DNA of 64,000 nt, taken from NCBI RefSeq assembly GCF_029931775.1, contig NC_079328.1, forward strand, positions 12,204,501-12,268,500, in the 5' to 3' direction. Origin of the DNA: Euleptes europaea (taxonomy: Eukaryota > Chordata > Lepidosauria > Squamata > Sphaerodactylidae). The position numbers and the translations under genes are program-made. Below are positions 40,560 to 51,475 of the stretch, one piece after another. The number at the start of each line of letters is the position of its first letter. Within the stretch, counting starts at the first letter, position 1. The notes under the pieces were generated by a model. The model ran no database searches and had not been told where the DNA came from. It saw only the letters and a program-made list of their open reading frames with translations.

Positions 40560-43490
40560 TGCGACCAGTAGCCTCACCCAGCAGAAAACAGGGCCTATCT
40601 TCAAACCCTCAATACAGCTATAGCTGCCCTAGCCAAACAGCTATCAACTCCAAACAATGGGTTTTCTTCCCATAAAGCTTTAGATAGAAAGAACATTTGG
40701 ACATAAAGTATTCAGTGTAAGGGAGGCATCCTCATTTTCAATATTATCTGGAAGTCTGAATTGTGCTCGTTAGCACAAACAAAAAACACGTGCATTTTGT
40801 CACATGCGCTTCATATTTACAGAATACCAACTACGTTCCGAGACAAGTTCATTCATTCAAAGAGCTTTTTTTTTTCTCCATTCATGTGACTAGCTGCTGG
40901 GTTTAAATCACTCTTCCCATTTGCTACATTGATTTCATTCATCCAGCACTCTGAACTGTCATTTTCTCATGCAATGAACATTTTCTCATGCAATGTGCCG
41001 GCTTTACTGTACAGAGGCAGCGCATCGCCCAACACGTGGAATACACAGATAGACTTCAGCAGTCGTCTCTTCCTTGCAAACAGATTACAAGTGGGCTTCC
41101 CCCCCCCTCCTTTGTGACTGTAACATTACAGCGTTGCAGATTACCGAGTTAAACGTACCCATCATCCCACAGTTTTGAAAAATCAGGTTGTTTTGGATCT
41201 TGGTAAGAAAACAGCTTTCTTCCTGTAACAAAAACACTAACTGCTCCCAGGATCCTTAGCAAATTGGTAAGTAAAGTTTATGGTAAATTCACATTTTTTA
41301 CTAGAACAACAGGGGAGAGAAGAGCTGGCTGCTTCACGACTTTTTGGCAACCTTTGATGAAGAAGCTATCTGTTTTTGAGCAACCAAATGTCCCATGAGC
41401 TCAGATTTCATTCACACCTCTGTTTTCAGGGGAACACCTGGGGCCTTTTTTCTTTCTTTAGCAAATTGTTCTAGTTTGGCAAATCCCCTGAAAAAAGGGA
41501 GAGGCTCTATAATCCCCCATATTCTTATGCACAGAACGATTTCCTTTAAGAGAGGAATTCAACTCTTAGAGAAAGAAAAAACAAGGTTACTTGGAGGCTT
41601 GTTTCCTGTGGCCCCCCTGAAGGTTACTCGACACTCAGAAGCCAACAGGAAGGACCTCTTATGATTCTCTTTCATGTTTCATACCTCTTGGATTCTTTTT
41701 TTCAAAGCATAAATACAAAAACCAAGTGTCCAGCGCCTGGAGATTCCTCTGAGCACAAAATGAAAGAGCCGCAAGAACTGCACCTCCTGCTCAGGCGGCT
41801 TCCAGTCAGGCTGGGCACTTCTGGCCACCAAAGCCATGCTGGGCTGAACTTCCAGCTCTGGTAGCAAGACCCAAATCTGCAGTTAACCGACGGCCATGAT
41901 CTTTTTGCTGCTATGTGTGGGGAAAGCTTATGGAGGAACAGCACACCCTCAGCATATTAACATAAAAGCAACAGATGACATGTGTGGGCAGCCGGCACCA
42001 CCACTACTGGGCGTCTGCAGTTTGTATTCTGGAACCGGTGTCATATAAAGTCACTCAAGTCACGCAAACGCTGCCAAATATTGCTTATGCAAAATGTTCC
42101 TTACAGCTGCGGGATACAGGAAATCCCAAAGCGGTGAGCCTTCCCCCTCTCCACTTTCTAGGGCACACACAGATGTCCTTCCTGGATGACCAATTTAGTA
42201 CAGGAGCACACAATGCCTGAGGTACCGAGGCATCACTGGACTCACCAGGGTAGCCAGACCTCCTACATGGACTCTTAAGCGCCCCGTTTGGGAACCGGCA
42301 ATAACCCAAAGCATACTGCCTGCATTCTAGTTGTCAAAGGCAAACAGAGCAGAAAGGCCCGACCTTCTCCAGGAGGGACTTCTGAACACAATAAAGTGAT
42401 GTTCATTTTGCATTCCTCTATGTAAATATCAAAAGTATCCCTAGGATTAAAAACTTTTTAAAGGGACTATCCTTTGTCTCTCCCCCCACCCTCCATATAC
42501 ACCATAATGGACTTTTCATTTCTGAGCCACTGCATTCCCCAAGCCACTGCACAAGATGCCACAGCACCAAAATCTTCAACTGCCTGGACATATTAATCTG
42601 GCAAGCCTTAAAATACCTCTGGGCCACTGATATCCTGCTGCTATACTCTGTTTAAAACCTGTAGCCACTGAGCTGGGGGAATGTCACCTAGATTAAGGCG
42701 GAGGAGCCTGGACAGCCCTCAGAAGCCAACAGACCATCTAAAAGACAGGCTCTTACAGTTACATTTCAAAACTTGCTGCTTAGCCTACAGAACAGCAATT
42801 CTTGAAAGGAAGTGGCGTGTAACAGGTGTTTAAGCAGATTCCCTTGGGTGGAGGTCAGACCAGAGCCTTTACCACTGAAGATGTCAGGACTTCTGGCTTA
42901 CATGAAGATCTACTCTGATTTTGTCCCAAAGTTTGTTGGTTCCCAAATCCTATGGCACTTTGTTTCCATAACTAGGACCAATTCCATTGAATTCCAGAAA
43001 TCACCGGGGAGGGGGGGGGTGTTTCAGGACTGATTTGGCCGACATCATGATCTGTGTATGCATACTGCTTTGTTAACAGAAAGAATTTTTAAAAACTTTA
43101 AAAACAGATCACCAGAAAAAAAAGGGGGGGGGAAATAAGGTACCCCGTGAAACAAACCAGAAGAGCCAAGAAAGTCATCTCACACCTGAGCCTTAAAGGA
43201 GCAGTGGTCAGATTATCCGATTTTGATACCTTACGGCTGAAGACGCACATACCAAAGGCAGCTCCCAAAATTCTGTCACAGCCCAGTGCGACCAAACAAC
43301 CCCCACAACAGAAACCAGGACATGGCCTGGCAGGTAAGCCAGCAAGACCATGCAGAGAGAAACAGGCCTGATTCTCAACCGCCGGGGTCATTGGGGGTGG
43401 GGGCAGCCAGGGAGCAGATTCGGAACCACTCCAATGTTGTTCCCCCACCATAACCTGGTCCCACAGGAGCAAATGAAAACATTTTGGAGG
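40560..43490. other. Long stretch without recognised features
   Basis: About 2.9 kb with no repeat family I know. It contains an 8-base C run near 41,100 and G runs near 43,010 and 43,125. A CAG|GTAAGC splice-donor-like site is at about 43,333 (plus strand), but no exon can be supported. Confidence 0.5.
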
Positions 43491-43556
43491 ACTTTCATTC
43501 ATAGGGTCGCCATGAGTCGGAAGTGACTTGACGGCACTTAACACACACACACAGGA
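43491..43556 (+). repeat. Bov-B-like 3' tail fragment with (CA)n
   Basis: TAGGGTCGCCATGAGTCGGA then AGTGACTTGACGGCACTTAA and CACACACACACA: the usual 3' end of squamate Bov-B/RTE-type LINEs or SINEs using that tail. Confidence 0.75.
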
Positions 43557-44742
43557 GCAAATGAAAACCATCCATTCCTGCGACAGGAAAGCAGAGTGCT
43601 GAACTTTGGGGTCCCGCACAGCCCCTGCACCCTAGAAGGGGTCTGCACAAAATCTGTACGCAAGAGTATTCAGATAGGCACTCAAAGCCCCCACCCCTCT
43701 AACTTTCCTCCTCTTCTGTGACACATCCCTCACCGTGCTCGCCCATGCATCTATGCTCGACCCTCACGGCCACATCTCGCTCGCTTACAATATTTGCAGC
43801 GTCCCCCAATCCGTTCTCTTCCGGAACGCGTTCCCATTTCCCGGCTCCCAAAGAAGATTATTTCAGCCGGATTCTCTCATCTCATCTCATCTCTTCCCAT
43901 CTCGAAGCTTCCCACTGGTCCCAGCAGGCAGCCAGACTCCAGCAAAGAAGAAATTACACGCCGTGGAGCCAAAGGAAGACAAGGGCCGGATGTGAGCGCG
44001 GAGAGGGCCAAGCTGACCCAAGACTGGGGGAGGGGGGGGGAGGATTCAGGGATAGGCCCCTGGGGGCCGACCGGGCCCCCCATCCGCCACTAACTTCGGG
44101 GGCCCCCGGGGGAGCCCTCGCCCTGCAATTGCACAGGTGCCCGAGAGGGGTCGCCCTCTTGTCCCACGACCTTGCCCGGGGCCACCTGGAGCGCCCTTTC
44201 CAGCCACTTCCCAGGCGGCGGGGAGGAGGGAGGATCGCAGACGGGGGGGGGGGGGAGAAGCCGTATAGGGGGGGGTCGTCTCCAGCTCTCGAAAATGGAC
44301 GGCCGCGGAGCAGCGGGAAAGAACTCGCCTCCCCCCCGCACTTGGAAGAAAGACCCCCCCCCCTTGCAGACACGCACAAAACGAGGTCCAAGCCCAGACC
44401 CGCCGCCGTCGGGTCGGCCGAGAGCCTCGAAGCGGCCAAGCGGAGAACTCCCTCCCGGGGGGGGGGGGAGTCCGGCCGGGGGGGAGGGCAGGAGGTCCGA
44501 CGGCCCCTGCCCGGCTCCGGGCGCCGCAGGAGGCCGGCGGGGGAGCGCCAGCCCGGCTCCAGGCGCGGCGGCTGACAGCCCCTGCAGCGGCGGCGGTGGC
44601 GGCTCCGCTCCCCTCCGCCGCCCGGGGTCAGCCCCAGCCCGCCCCCCTCCCTGCAACAACCGCGGCTGTAACCTCGGAAACGGGGCGGCCCGGACGGCGA
44701 GGAGGGGTGGGGGGCTCCAATGCAGTGGCCGGTGGAGCCGGA

Positions 44743-44838
44743 GGGAGGGGGGAAGGGGGGACGGAGGGGGGAAGGGGGGACGGAGGGGGGGAAGGGGGGA
44801 CGGAGGGGGGGAAGGGGGGACGGAGGGGGGAGGGGGGC
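44743..44838. repeat. G-rich minisatellite in the CpG island
   Basis: About four to five copies of a 19-20-bp unit GGAGGGGGGAAGGGGGGAC. Every unit has runs of six or more G, enough for stable G-quadruplexes. Confidence 0.92.
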
Positions 44839-45743
44839 GCTCTCCCACCTGCCCCGCCAAACTTTGCTCCGCCGCCCCGCCGCTCTCCTGCGGGGCGCGG
44901 CGTCGAGCTGCACTTACGGGGCTGGGGGGCCCCTTCCCCGGGGCCGGGCGGCGGGGCGCTCCGTCCGAGGCGGGCGCGGGCGAGGCTGGCAGGCGGCGCG
45001 CAGCCCCGGGGGCCCCCTCCGCTTTTTGTCTGGAGCCACTGAGCTGAGACCAGCGTGGCTGCAGCGGCGGCGGCGGCGGCGACACCTCCCCGGAAGGAAG
45101 GAAGGCGGGTGGGTGGGCAGGCAGGCAGGGAGGGAGGGAGGGGAGGCGAGGGAGGGGGAGGCCGGCCGGCCAAAGCCAGGACCCCCGAGGCGACCCCCGC
45201 CTCCGCCTCCGCCGCAAACTTTTTGCCGCCAGACTTTCCTCCCCGCCCCACGGAAGAGACCCCCGGGGCGGACGCGGGCACCTACCGGAGCCGGGGGACC
45301 GGCCGAGGCGGGGGAGAGGTCGCCGCCGCCGCCGCCGCTCCGGGCAGGCGGGCCGTGCGCGCTGTCGCAACGGGGATGCTGCTGCTGCTGCCGCCGCCGC
45401 CGCCCGGGCTCTCAGCACCTGCCCCGAAGGGGTCCCCGCGCAGCAAGGGGGCCGCCTCCCCGCCCAGCACATCCGGGGGGGGGGGAGAGGAGGGGCGGCG
45501 GCGGCGGGGGGGCCGGGGCGTCGGAGGGGCTCCAGACGGCAGCGGCGGCGGCTCTTCCGCTCGCCTCGCCCGCGCAGCCGCCTCTCCAGGACCCAGACGG
45601 GCGGACCGCAGCGCAGCGCGCGGCTCGGCCGGCCGGGGCTGCAGGCAAAACCCGGACCGGACTCCGGGCTGCCCAGCGGCCCCCTCTGCCGACGGCGCGC
45701 TCCGGCTCCCGGGCGCGGCGGGGGGGGGGCGCGCACCCCCCTC

Positions 45744-45778
45744 TCCTCCTCCTCCTCCTCCTCCTCCTCCTCCTCCAA
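45744..45778. repeat. (CCT)n trinucleotide repeat
   Basis: About eleven CCT repeats in the CpG island. In one minus-strand frame it would read as poly-glutamate, but no gene is called there. Confidence 0.92.
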
Positions 45779-46650
45779 GGGCGGCTCGGCCCCCGCGCCC
45801 CGAGCAGCGCCCAGCCTGCTCCGAGCAAGCCCGGCGCCTTTCCCGACGTGCCCGGGGAGCTCCGGGTCTCCCCGGGAAGGCCGCGTGGTCGTTCCCCGGT
45901 CTGGGCGGCGGGGGTCGCCGCTCCCCACGTGCACGCCCTCGACGCGCGCGGAGGCTTGCTCTCCCGCGGCCCTTCCCCTTTAAACGCCCCCCCCCCTCCA
46001 GCGAGCAGCAAAACTTGGAAGCGGCGCGAGTTGCGGGAAGATGGACGGGGGGGGGGCGGGCGGCCTCGGGGCGTCCCCGGTAGGGGGAACTCGCCGTCGG
46101 GGAGGGGGCGAACCCCCCCCCGGGGGGGGCAGAAGGGCGTCTGGCCCTGGACCGTGCTTGCAGCAAGGCGGCGATGGCGGCCTCGAGTCGCCTACCGAGT
46201 CCTCGAAGGGGCGCGCCGGGCCACGCGGAGCTGAAGCCCGCTTCCCCCCCCCCCGGGCAGTCCTCGGCGCCCCCAAGCTGATCCTCCCGCGCGTCCCCCC
46301 GTGCTCGTCTCCCACGCCACCCCCTGCCGGTAGCGAAGCCCCACCCGCGAGGATCCCCGGCTCCCCACATGAGATGGGGCGGGGGCCGCAGAGCCCCCCC
46401 CCCTCCCGGCCGTCTCCTGAGCCCGCTTCCGAGTGCGGAAACGGGCCCGGATCGCCCGTGCGGGGTGTTCGCGCGCGGGGTCGGCGCGGCCCCCTCGGGG
46501 GAGCCGGAGGGGGCGCTTGGCGACCCCATTGCTAGCAGCAGGCTCGACGCCGGGATCGACCGGTGCTTGCTGCGGACCGGATCGGGCTCTCCCCCGGGGA
46601 GGCGGCAGCCTCGCGCCACAACTTTTTCAAAGGCCCCCCCGTGCCTTCGA

Positions 46651-46948
46651 TAGGAGGATAACGATGCAGCCTTTAAAATAGTTATTTGTAATATTATAAA
46701 ATATTAAAATATAAAAATATTAAAACGGAAAACTCTGAAGCAGATGCGAAACGCTTCTACAAACGCGGCCCGGGATGGGTTGGCGGTCTCGTTCACCGAT
46801 GCCGCGTGCAAGGATGGGGCTGTTGGGTCGGCATTTCGGCTCCCACGATAGGGACCCGGCTCTCTCCATCCTTGGTGCTCCCCCTTCCTGCCCCTCGTGG
46901 TATTGCAATTCAGGCCAGGTTTTGTAAAAATTTACTTTTTGCTCAATT
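46651..46948. other. AT-rich border of the CpG island, unassigned
   Basis: An AT-only-looking stretch at 46,678-46,725 (TATTATAAAATATTAAAATA) follows the island. No TATA-box claim is made. Confidence 0.4.
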
Positions 46949-47657
46949 CCCAGTGGGTCGCCGTGTTAGTCTGTCTGCAGTAGCAGAAAAGGGCAAGAGT
47001 CCAGGAGCACCTTAAAAGACTAACAAAAACGTTTTCTGGTAGGGGATGAGCTTTCGTGAGCCACAGCTGAGCTTAAAGACTAACAAAAACATTTTCTGGT
47101 AGGGGATGAGCTTTCGTGAGCCACAGCTGAGCTTAAAGACTAACACAAACATTTTCTGGTAGGGGATGAGCTTTCGTGAGCCACAGCTGAGTTTAAAGAC
47201 TAACAAAAACATTTTCTGGTAGGGGATGAGCTTTCGTGAGCCACAGCTGAGCGTAAAGACTAACACAAATATTTTCTGGTAGGGGATGAGCTTTCGTGAG
47301 CCACAGCTGAACTTAAAGACTAACAAAAACATTTTCTGGTAGGGGATGAGCTTTCGTGAGCCACAGCTGAGCTTAAAGACTAACACAAACATTTTCTGGT
47401 AGGGGATGAGCTTTCGTGAGCCACAGCTGAGCTTAAAGACTAACACAAACATTTTCTGGTAGGGGATGAGCTTTCGTGAGCCACAGCTGAGCTTAAAGAC
47501 TAACAAAAACATTTTCTGGTAGGGGATGAGCTCATACCCTACCAGAAAATATTTGTGTTAGTCTTTAAGCTCAGCTGTGGCTCACGAAAGCTCATACCCT
47601 ACCAGAAAATATTTGTGTTAGTCTTTAAGGTGCTACTGGACTCTTGCCCTTTTCTAT
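46949..47657. repeat. 60-bp tandem array that folds back on itself
   Basis: Eight exact-length 60-bp units (47,041-47,520) plus partial units at both ends, then 1.6 units in inverted orientation (47,527-47,631). The turn is at GATGAGCTCAT (about 47,527). Outside these, 46,982-47,020 (AGAAAAGGGCAAGAGTCCAG) pairs with 47,637-47,655 in inverse. Imperfect direct repeats ttttgctcaatt and ttttgctaaatt (11 of 12) flank the whole, suggesting one insertion. The outer part (CGTGTTAGTCTGTCTGCAGT) belongs to an interspersed amniote repeat I recognise but cannot name. Confidence 0.9.
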
Positions 47658-47784
47658 TTTTGCTAAATTGTTTTTAATCTCTGTCTCCCCTGCTGATTCT
47701 TCCACTCCCTCCTAACCCCATCACGATATTTGTAACTGCGGTGTGAAAAATCAAGTTCAGCGCAGAGTCACTGGAACAGAAAAA

Positions 47785-48073
47785 AAAGAAGAATGGTTGG
47801 TTTTTATATGCTGACTTTCTCTACCGCTTAAGGGAGACTCAACCCGGCTTACAATCTCCTTCTCCTCCCCGCAACGGACACCCTGTGAGATAGTTGGGGC
47901 TGAGAGAGTGTGACTGGCCCAAAGTTACCCAGCAGGCTTCACCTGGAGGAGTGGGGAAACAAATCCAGTTCACCAGATTAGCCTCCGCCACTCATGGGGA
48001 GGAGCGGGGAATCAAACCCGGTTCTTCAGATCAGACTCCACCGCTCCAAACCACCGCTCTTAACCACTACATG
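47785..48073 (-). repeat. tRNA SINE (GTGGTGTAGTGGTTAAGAG type)
   Basis: Minus-strand copy: tail GAAGAATGGTTGGTTTTTAT, head at the right (AAGAGCGGTGGTTTGGAGCG). Confidence 0.88.
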
Positions 48074-48257
48074 TTTGGTCTGTTTCCCAAATAAGAGCCA
48101 ACCCAAGCAGGGCACAAAAGCCATGTATCTAGTCCCCATCGTACACCTCTGTACTGAAAGGTGCGATTTAACCATTACAGCAAATTGCAATCGAAGAAAA
48201 TATCTTTCATTAATTGAATGTTAATTTTTTTAAAATATCTTAATCCCCATTTTCTCC

Positions 48258-48474
48258 CCATTACTATTGTTGCTGACCTCCCCATCATCCCCCCCCAAAC
48301 TTGGTTTGTGGGGTCCACTGCCTGACCAGTTTTTTCCAGTATTGTTTGGAATATGTAATTTTAAAGTATGTTCTAACTGATGTTTTTATGATTATAATGT
48401 TGTGACCCACTCTGAGCCCAGCTTGCTGGGAATGAGGACAGGCTATAAATGCAATAAACAAATACATATTAATC
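48258..48474 (+). repeat. Interspersed repeat with ATAAA-type tail
   Basis: Second good copy of the repeat at 5.28 kb: GCTGACCTCCCCATC, TGATGTTTTTATGATTATAA, TGTTGTGACCCACTCTGAGC, CTATAAATGCAATAAACAAA. Confidence 0.65.
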
Positions 48475-49112
48475 CCTCTCCAAATCTTATGACAGTGATG
48501 TGGTAGGAGAGGGACTTCCTTTATCCTGCATCTGCTGCCGGTAGAATTCCTTGGTTGCCTCCAAGTTTGAGCATTATGAGAGGTTTCCCACAATCCTTGA
48601 GTTTTGCTGGCAGTGCCACATTTCCGTCCCTCTCCTCTCTTGTTTTAGGTCAAAAGGCCACATGACCTCCTCTCAGCAAATGTGTAGCCAGTCGATAATT
48701 GCTGGTGCCAGAAATTATCGACTAGGCTGGAAAAAGCCACTGGGAGAAATTCTTTCCAGGTCATACAAACCTCTCTCTGCTGCCCAATTGTCTCCTCTGC
48801 GATAAACAGAAGGTCATAGGTCCCAAACAATAAGAAGAACCCCTGGCCAGATGTGAGCCTCAGGAGCCCTTCTAGATTCTAGAATGAACCTGTGATGCAC
48901 AGCGCAAAGTCTGGGGACGGTTCTCTGGACGGTCACATGGAAGAAGGCCTTCTGCACATACAAAGTGTCCCCAATTGCCCAAAATCGTTAAAAGAACTCA
49001 AATTCTGGCAAACCAATCACAAAATAAGCCAGAAAAGAAGTTGAGGAGCAAGTTCTTTTAAAAGGGGGGGGGGTAACTGAATAAATGCAAAGCAACAAAA
49101 AAAATTAATTGC
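48475..49112. other. Unassigned non-coding stretch
   Basis: Nothing recognised. Confidence 0.5.
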
Positions 49113-49345
49113 TGAAGAAGTAGAGTTGGTTTTTATACCCCAATTTTCTCTACTTTTAAGCAGTCTCAAACCGGCTTGCAATCTCCTTCCCTTCCTCTGC
49201 CCACAACAGACACCTTGTTAGTTAGGCAGAGCTGGGAGAGTTCTGAGAGAACTGTAACTAGCCCAATGTTACACAGCAGGATTCATGTGAAGGAGCGAGA
49301 AATCGAACCCGGTTCACCAGATTAAAGTCTTAAACACTATACCAT
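49113..49345 (-). repeat. tRNA SINE (GTGGTGTAGTGGTTAAGAG type), degraded
   Basis: Tail GAAGTAGAGTTGGTTTTTAT, body CACAACAGACACCTTGTTAG, head end AACACTATACCATGC. One internal unit is missing. Confidence 0.82.
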
Positions 49346-50128
49346 GCAGGATATTAGGAATACTAGGGGAAATGAACTGGGGCACATTTTTTGAACTATG
49401 TGAGAGAGAGATGAAGTTTTAAAATGGACTTTTTACAAAAGTCACCAGGGCCAGATGGCGTTCATCTGAGAAGTCAAATGTAAAATTGTTGATCTTTAAC
49501 TAACCTGTTATCCAACATCACTAAAATCTGCCACTACATCCTAGATTTTATTTGTTTTTAATAATCTGTTTATCTTGCTTCTTCCTAAGGCTACTGACAA
49601 ACAGTGGAAAACATTAAATCAGTTCAGGAATGAAGAATGCCATTTTCCAAACAATTAAAATAGCAGCAAGATACAAAACACAAAATAAGATAAGGATTTG
49701 CTGTCCCTCCCAATCCAAGATAAAAATACAAAATGCGAAGAAGTAGCATCATCCCCCCCCCCAGGCAGTCTAAAAAGGCTTTGCACTTTTCCTTTGAAGC
49801 AAAAAATGTGCAGTAACATACCTCTTAGGGAGATGCTCATTCCACACCTGGGCTGCAAAAGAAATGGCCCTGTTTCTTCCAGAAAGGACTCCAATTTCTT
49901 ATATGGCTGGGATTCAGAAGCAGCCTTTCCTCCCTACTGGAGATAGGGTCACAGAGTTGGTGTTTAACATATGCATGTAGAGCTTTGAATATTTCTTTTT
50001 TTTAAAAAGAGCCTTGAATTGGGCCAGAATCAGAGCCACTGCATGGACTTCTGTCATCCAACGCCTCCCGCCCCTAGTTCCCAATCAGCACAAGACAGAC
50101 CCGTGAAAGACACCCTCATTTCCAGGGA
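49346..50128. other. Unassigned non-coding stretch
   Basis: Nothing recognised. Confidence 0.45.
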
Positions 50129-50366
50129 GTTGTTTTTTATATGCTGACTTTCTCTACCACTTAAGGCAGAATCAAACAGGCTTACAATCACCTTCCCTTC
50201 CCCTCCCCACAACAGACACCTTGTGAGGTAGGTGGGGCTGAGAGAGCTCGGAGAGAACTGTGATTGGCCCAAGGTCACCCAGCAGGCTTCATGTGGAGGA
50301 GTGGGGGATCAAACCTGGTTCTCCAGATTAGAGTCTGCCACTCTTAACCACTATACCACGCTGGGT
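50129..50366 (-). repeat. tRNA SINE (GTGGTGTAGTGGTTAAGAG type)
   Basis: Tail GTTGTTTTTTATATGCTGAC, body CACAACAGACACCTTGTGAG, head AACCACTATACCACGCTGG. Confidence 0.87.
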
Positions 50367-50437
50367 ATACCACGTTTGTGAGTTCATAGGGGATGCAAGG
50401 TTTGAGCCGGCATCTCCCCAATCACACACAGCAACTA

Positions 50438-50556
50438 CAGTGGGCTTCAAGCAGTGGCTGGACAAACACTTGACAGGGATCCTTTAGGCTGATCCCGCAT
50501 TAAGCGGGGGGTCGGACGGGATGGCCTGTAAGGCCCCTTGCAACTCTTATGATCAC
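50438..50556 (+). mobile_element. CR1 3'-end fragment, third subfamily
   Basis: GGCTTCAAGCAGTGGCTGGA, GGATCCTTTAGGCTGATCC, GGATGGCCTGTAAGGCCCCT and TGCAACTCTTATGATC follow the ending typical of another CR1 group. Confidence 0.75.
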
Positions 50557-50570
50557 CAGAGTCCCACCAT

Positions 50571-50945
50571 TCTAGTGGTGCAGTGGTTAGAGGGTCAGAC
50601 TAGGGTCTAGGAGACCCAGGTTCGAATCCCCTTTTTGCCATGGAAGTTTCCTGGGGGCGAAAATGCATGAGAGGTTTTGCCTTGGATTTGCCGCTCTCGA
50701 AATGCACATTTTCCCCAGCCGCATTCTCAAAACTCAAAAATAAGCCCCCATGCAGAGTTCTGAGAATTCAGGTGGGGAAAACGTGCATCTAGAGAGTGGC
50801 AAAATCCAAGGCAAAACCTCCCATGCGTTTTCGCCCTGGGTGACTTTGGGCCAGTCACATGCTCTCACCTTAGCCTACCTCACAGGCTTGTTGTGAGGAT
50901 ACAATGGAGAAGGGGAGAATGATATAAGCCACGGGCAACAGGTAT
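50571..50945 (+). repeat. tRNA SINE (AGTGGTTAGAG type) with a fold-back insertion
   Basis: Head TCTAGTGGTGCAGTGGTTAG, B box GGTTCGAATCCCC, then interrupted at 50,656-50,835. It resumes TGACTTTGGGCCAGTCACAT, CTACCTCACAGGCTTG and TGATATAAGCC. Confidence 0.9.
50656..50835. mobile_element. 180-bp fold-back (palindromic) DNA element
   Basis: Two arms of about 80 bp, each reading GGCGAAAAYGCATGRGAGGT then TTTGCCTTGGATTT, face each other around a short AT-rich centre (about 50,735-50,750). The direct repeat ctggg flanks it (50,651-50,655 and 50,836-50,840). The host SINE continues seamlessly on both sides. No coding capacity. Confidence 0.88.
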
Positions 50946-51475
50946 GTGTGTGCTCCAAAGTACAAAACTGGATTTGAAGCCAGGCCAGCCAGCCAGCTAG
51001 CGAACACTCGGAGCTTCACAAGATCATTTCTCCCAAAATAATCACCTTTGCTTACACATTCAAGAAATTAACCTTGTAAAGCTGAAAGTCAGCCTCCATT
51101 TCATCCCATGATGAACGATCATATAAAAGACCGTGGCTATCCCCAATGGGAAGAATTCATAGTTCCAAAGGGAAACACAGCAAGCTTCCTAAGAAAGTTA
51201 GCTGTGGTGAACAAGAAGGGCTTGAGTCTGCATATCCCTGAGCATTTGCAGAGTATCTTTGTCTCCTCGTTCAATAACTCTAGTCTTCTGCCACATCTGG
51301 AATACACAAGCAGATGTGTTGTGTATACACAACAGCAAGCAGGATTTTCATACAGAAGGATAGGGCCTACAATCTCTTTCCTCCTTCCCCCCTCCCCGCC
51401 CACAGTCTTGTGTTTAGCTTTTTCTCCCTCCTTCCCCTTCCTGTCCTGCCTGCACTGAAGTTACATTTTTAAAAC
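50946..51475. other. Unassigned non-coding stretch
   Basis: Nothing recognised. Confidence 0.45.

Larger units (their letters stand above)
43950..46650. promoter_or_regulatory. CpG island, candidate host-gene promoter and first exon
   Basis: About 2.7 kb with very high G+C and dense CpG, in sharp contrast with both flanks; an AT-rich stretch starts at 46,670. It contains many G4-type runs, GCGGCGGCGG and CTCCTCCTCC trinucleotide repeats, and no interspersed repeats. This is how vertebrate promoter islands look. The long reading frames on both strands follow from the lack of A/T-rich stop codons and have no recognisable domains. A near-consensus minus-strand donor (CCC|GTAAGT) at about 44,917 hints at a gene read leftward. 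The gene could not be identified. Confidence 0.82.

Noticed and set aside
44090-46619. Several long frames (up to 614 codons) on both strands of the CpG island
   Set aside because: G+C-rich DNA lacks stop codons. The frames overlap in several phases, are low-complexity (Pro, Gly, Ala, Arg) and contain no known domain.
47012-47512. A 166-residue minus-strand frame made of a repeated 20-residue peptide
   Set aside because: The 60-bp unit is exactly 20 codons and happens to have no stop in this frame. It ends with the array and has no gene context.
47041-47631. A hammerhead-ribozyme reading of the array unit (hairpin followed by GAAA on the minus strand)
   Set aside because: The CUGANGA core is not present in the units and the hairpin is only partial, so a ribozyme cannot be claimed.
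46949-47657. A CRISPR array, suggested by the regular 60-bp repeats
   Set aside because: The units abut with no variable spacers, and the genome is clearly a vertebrate.
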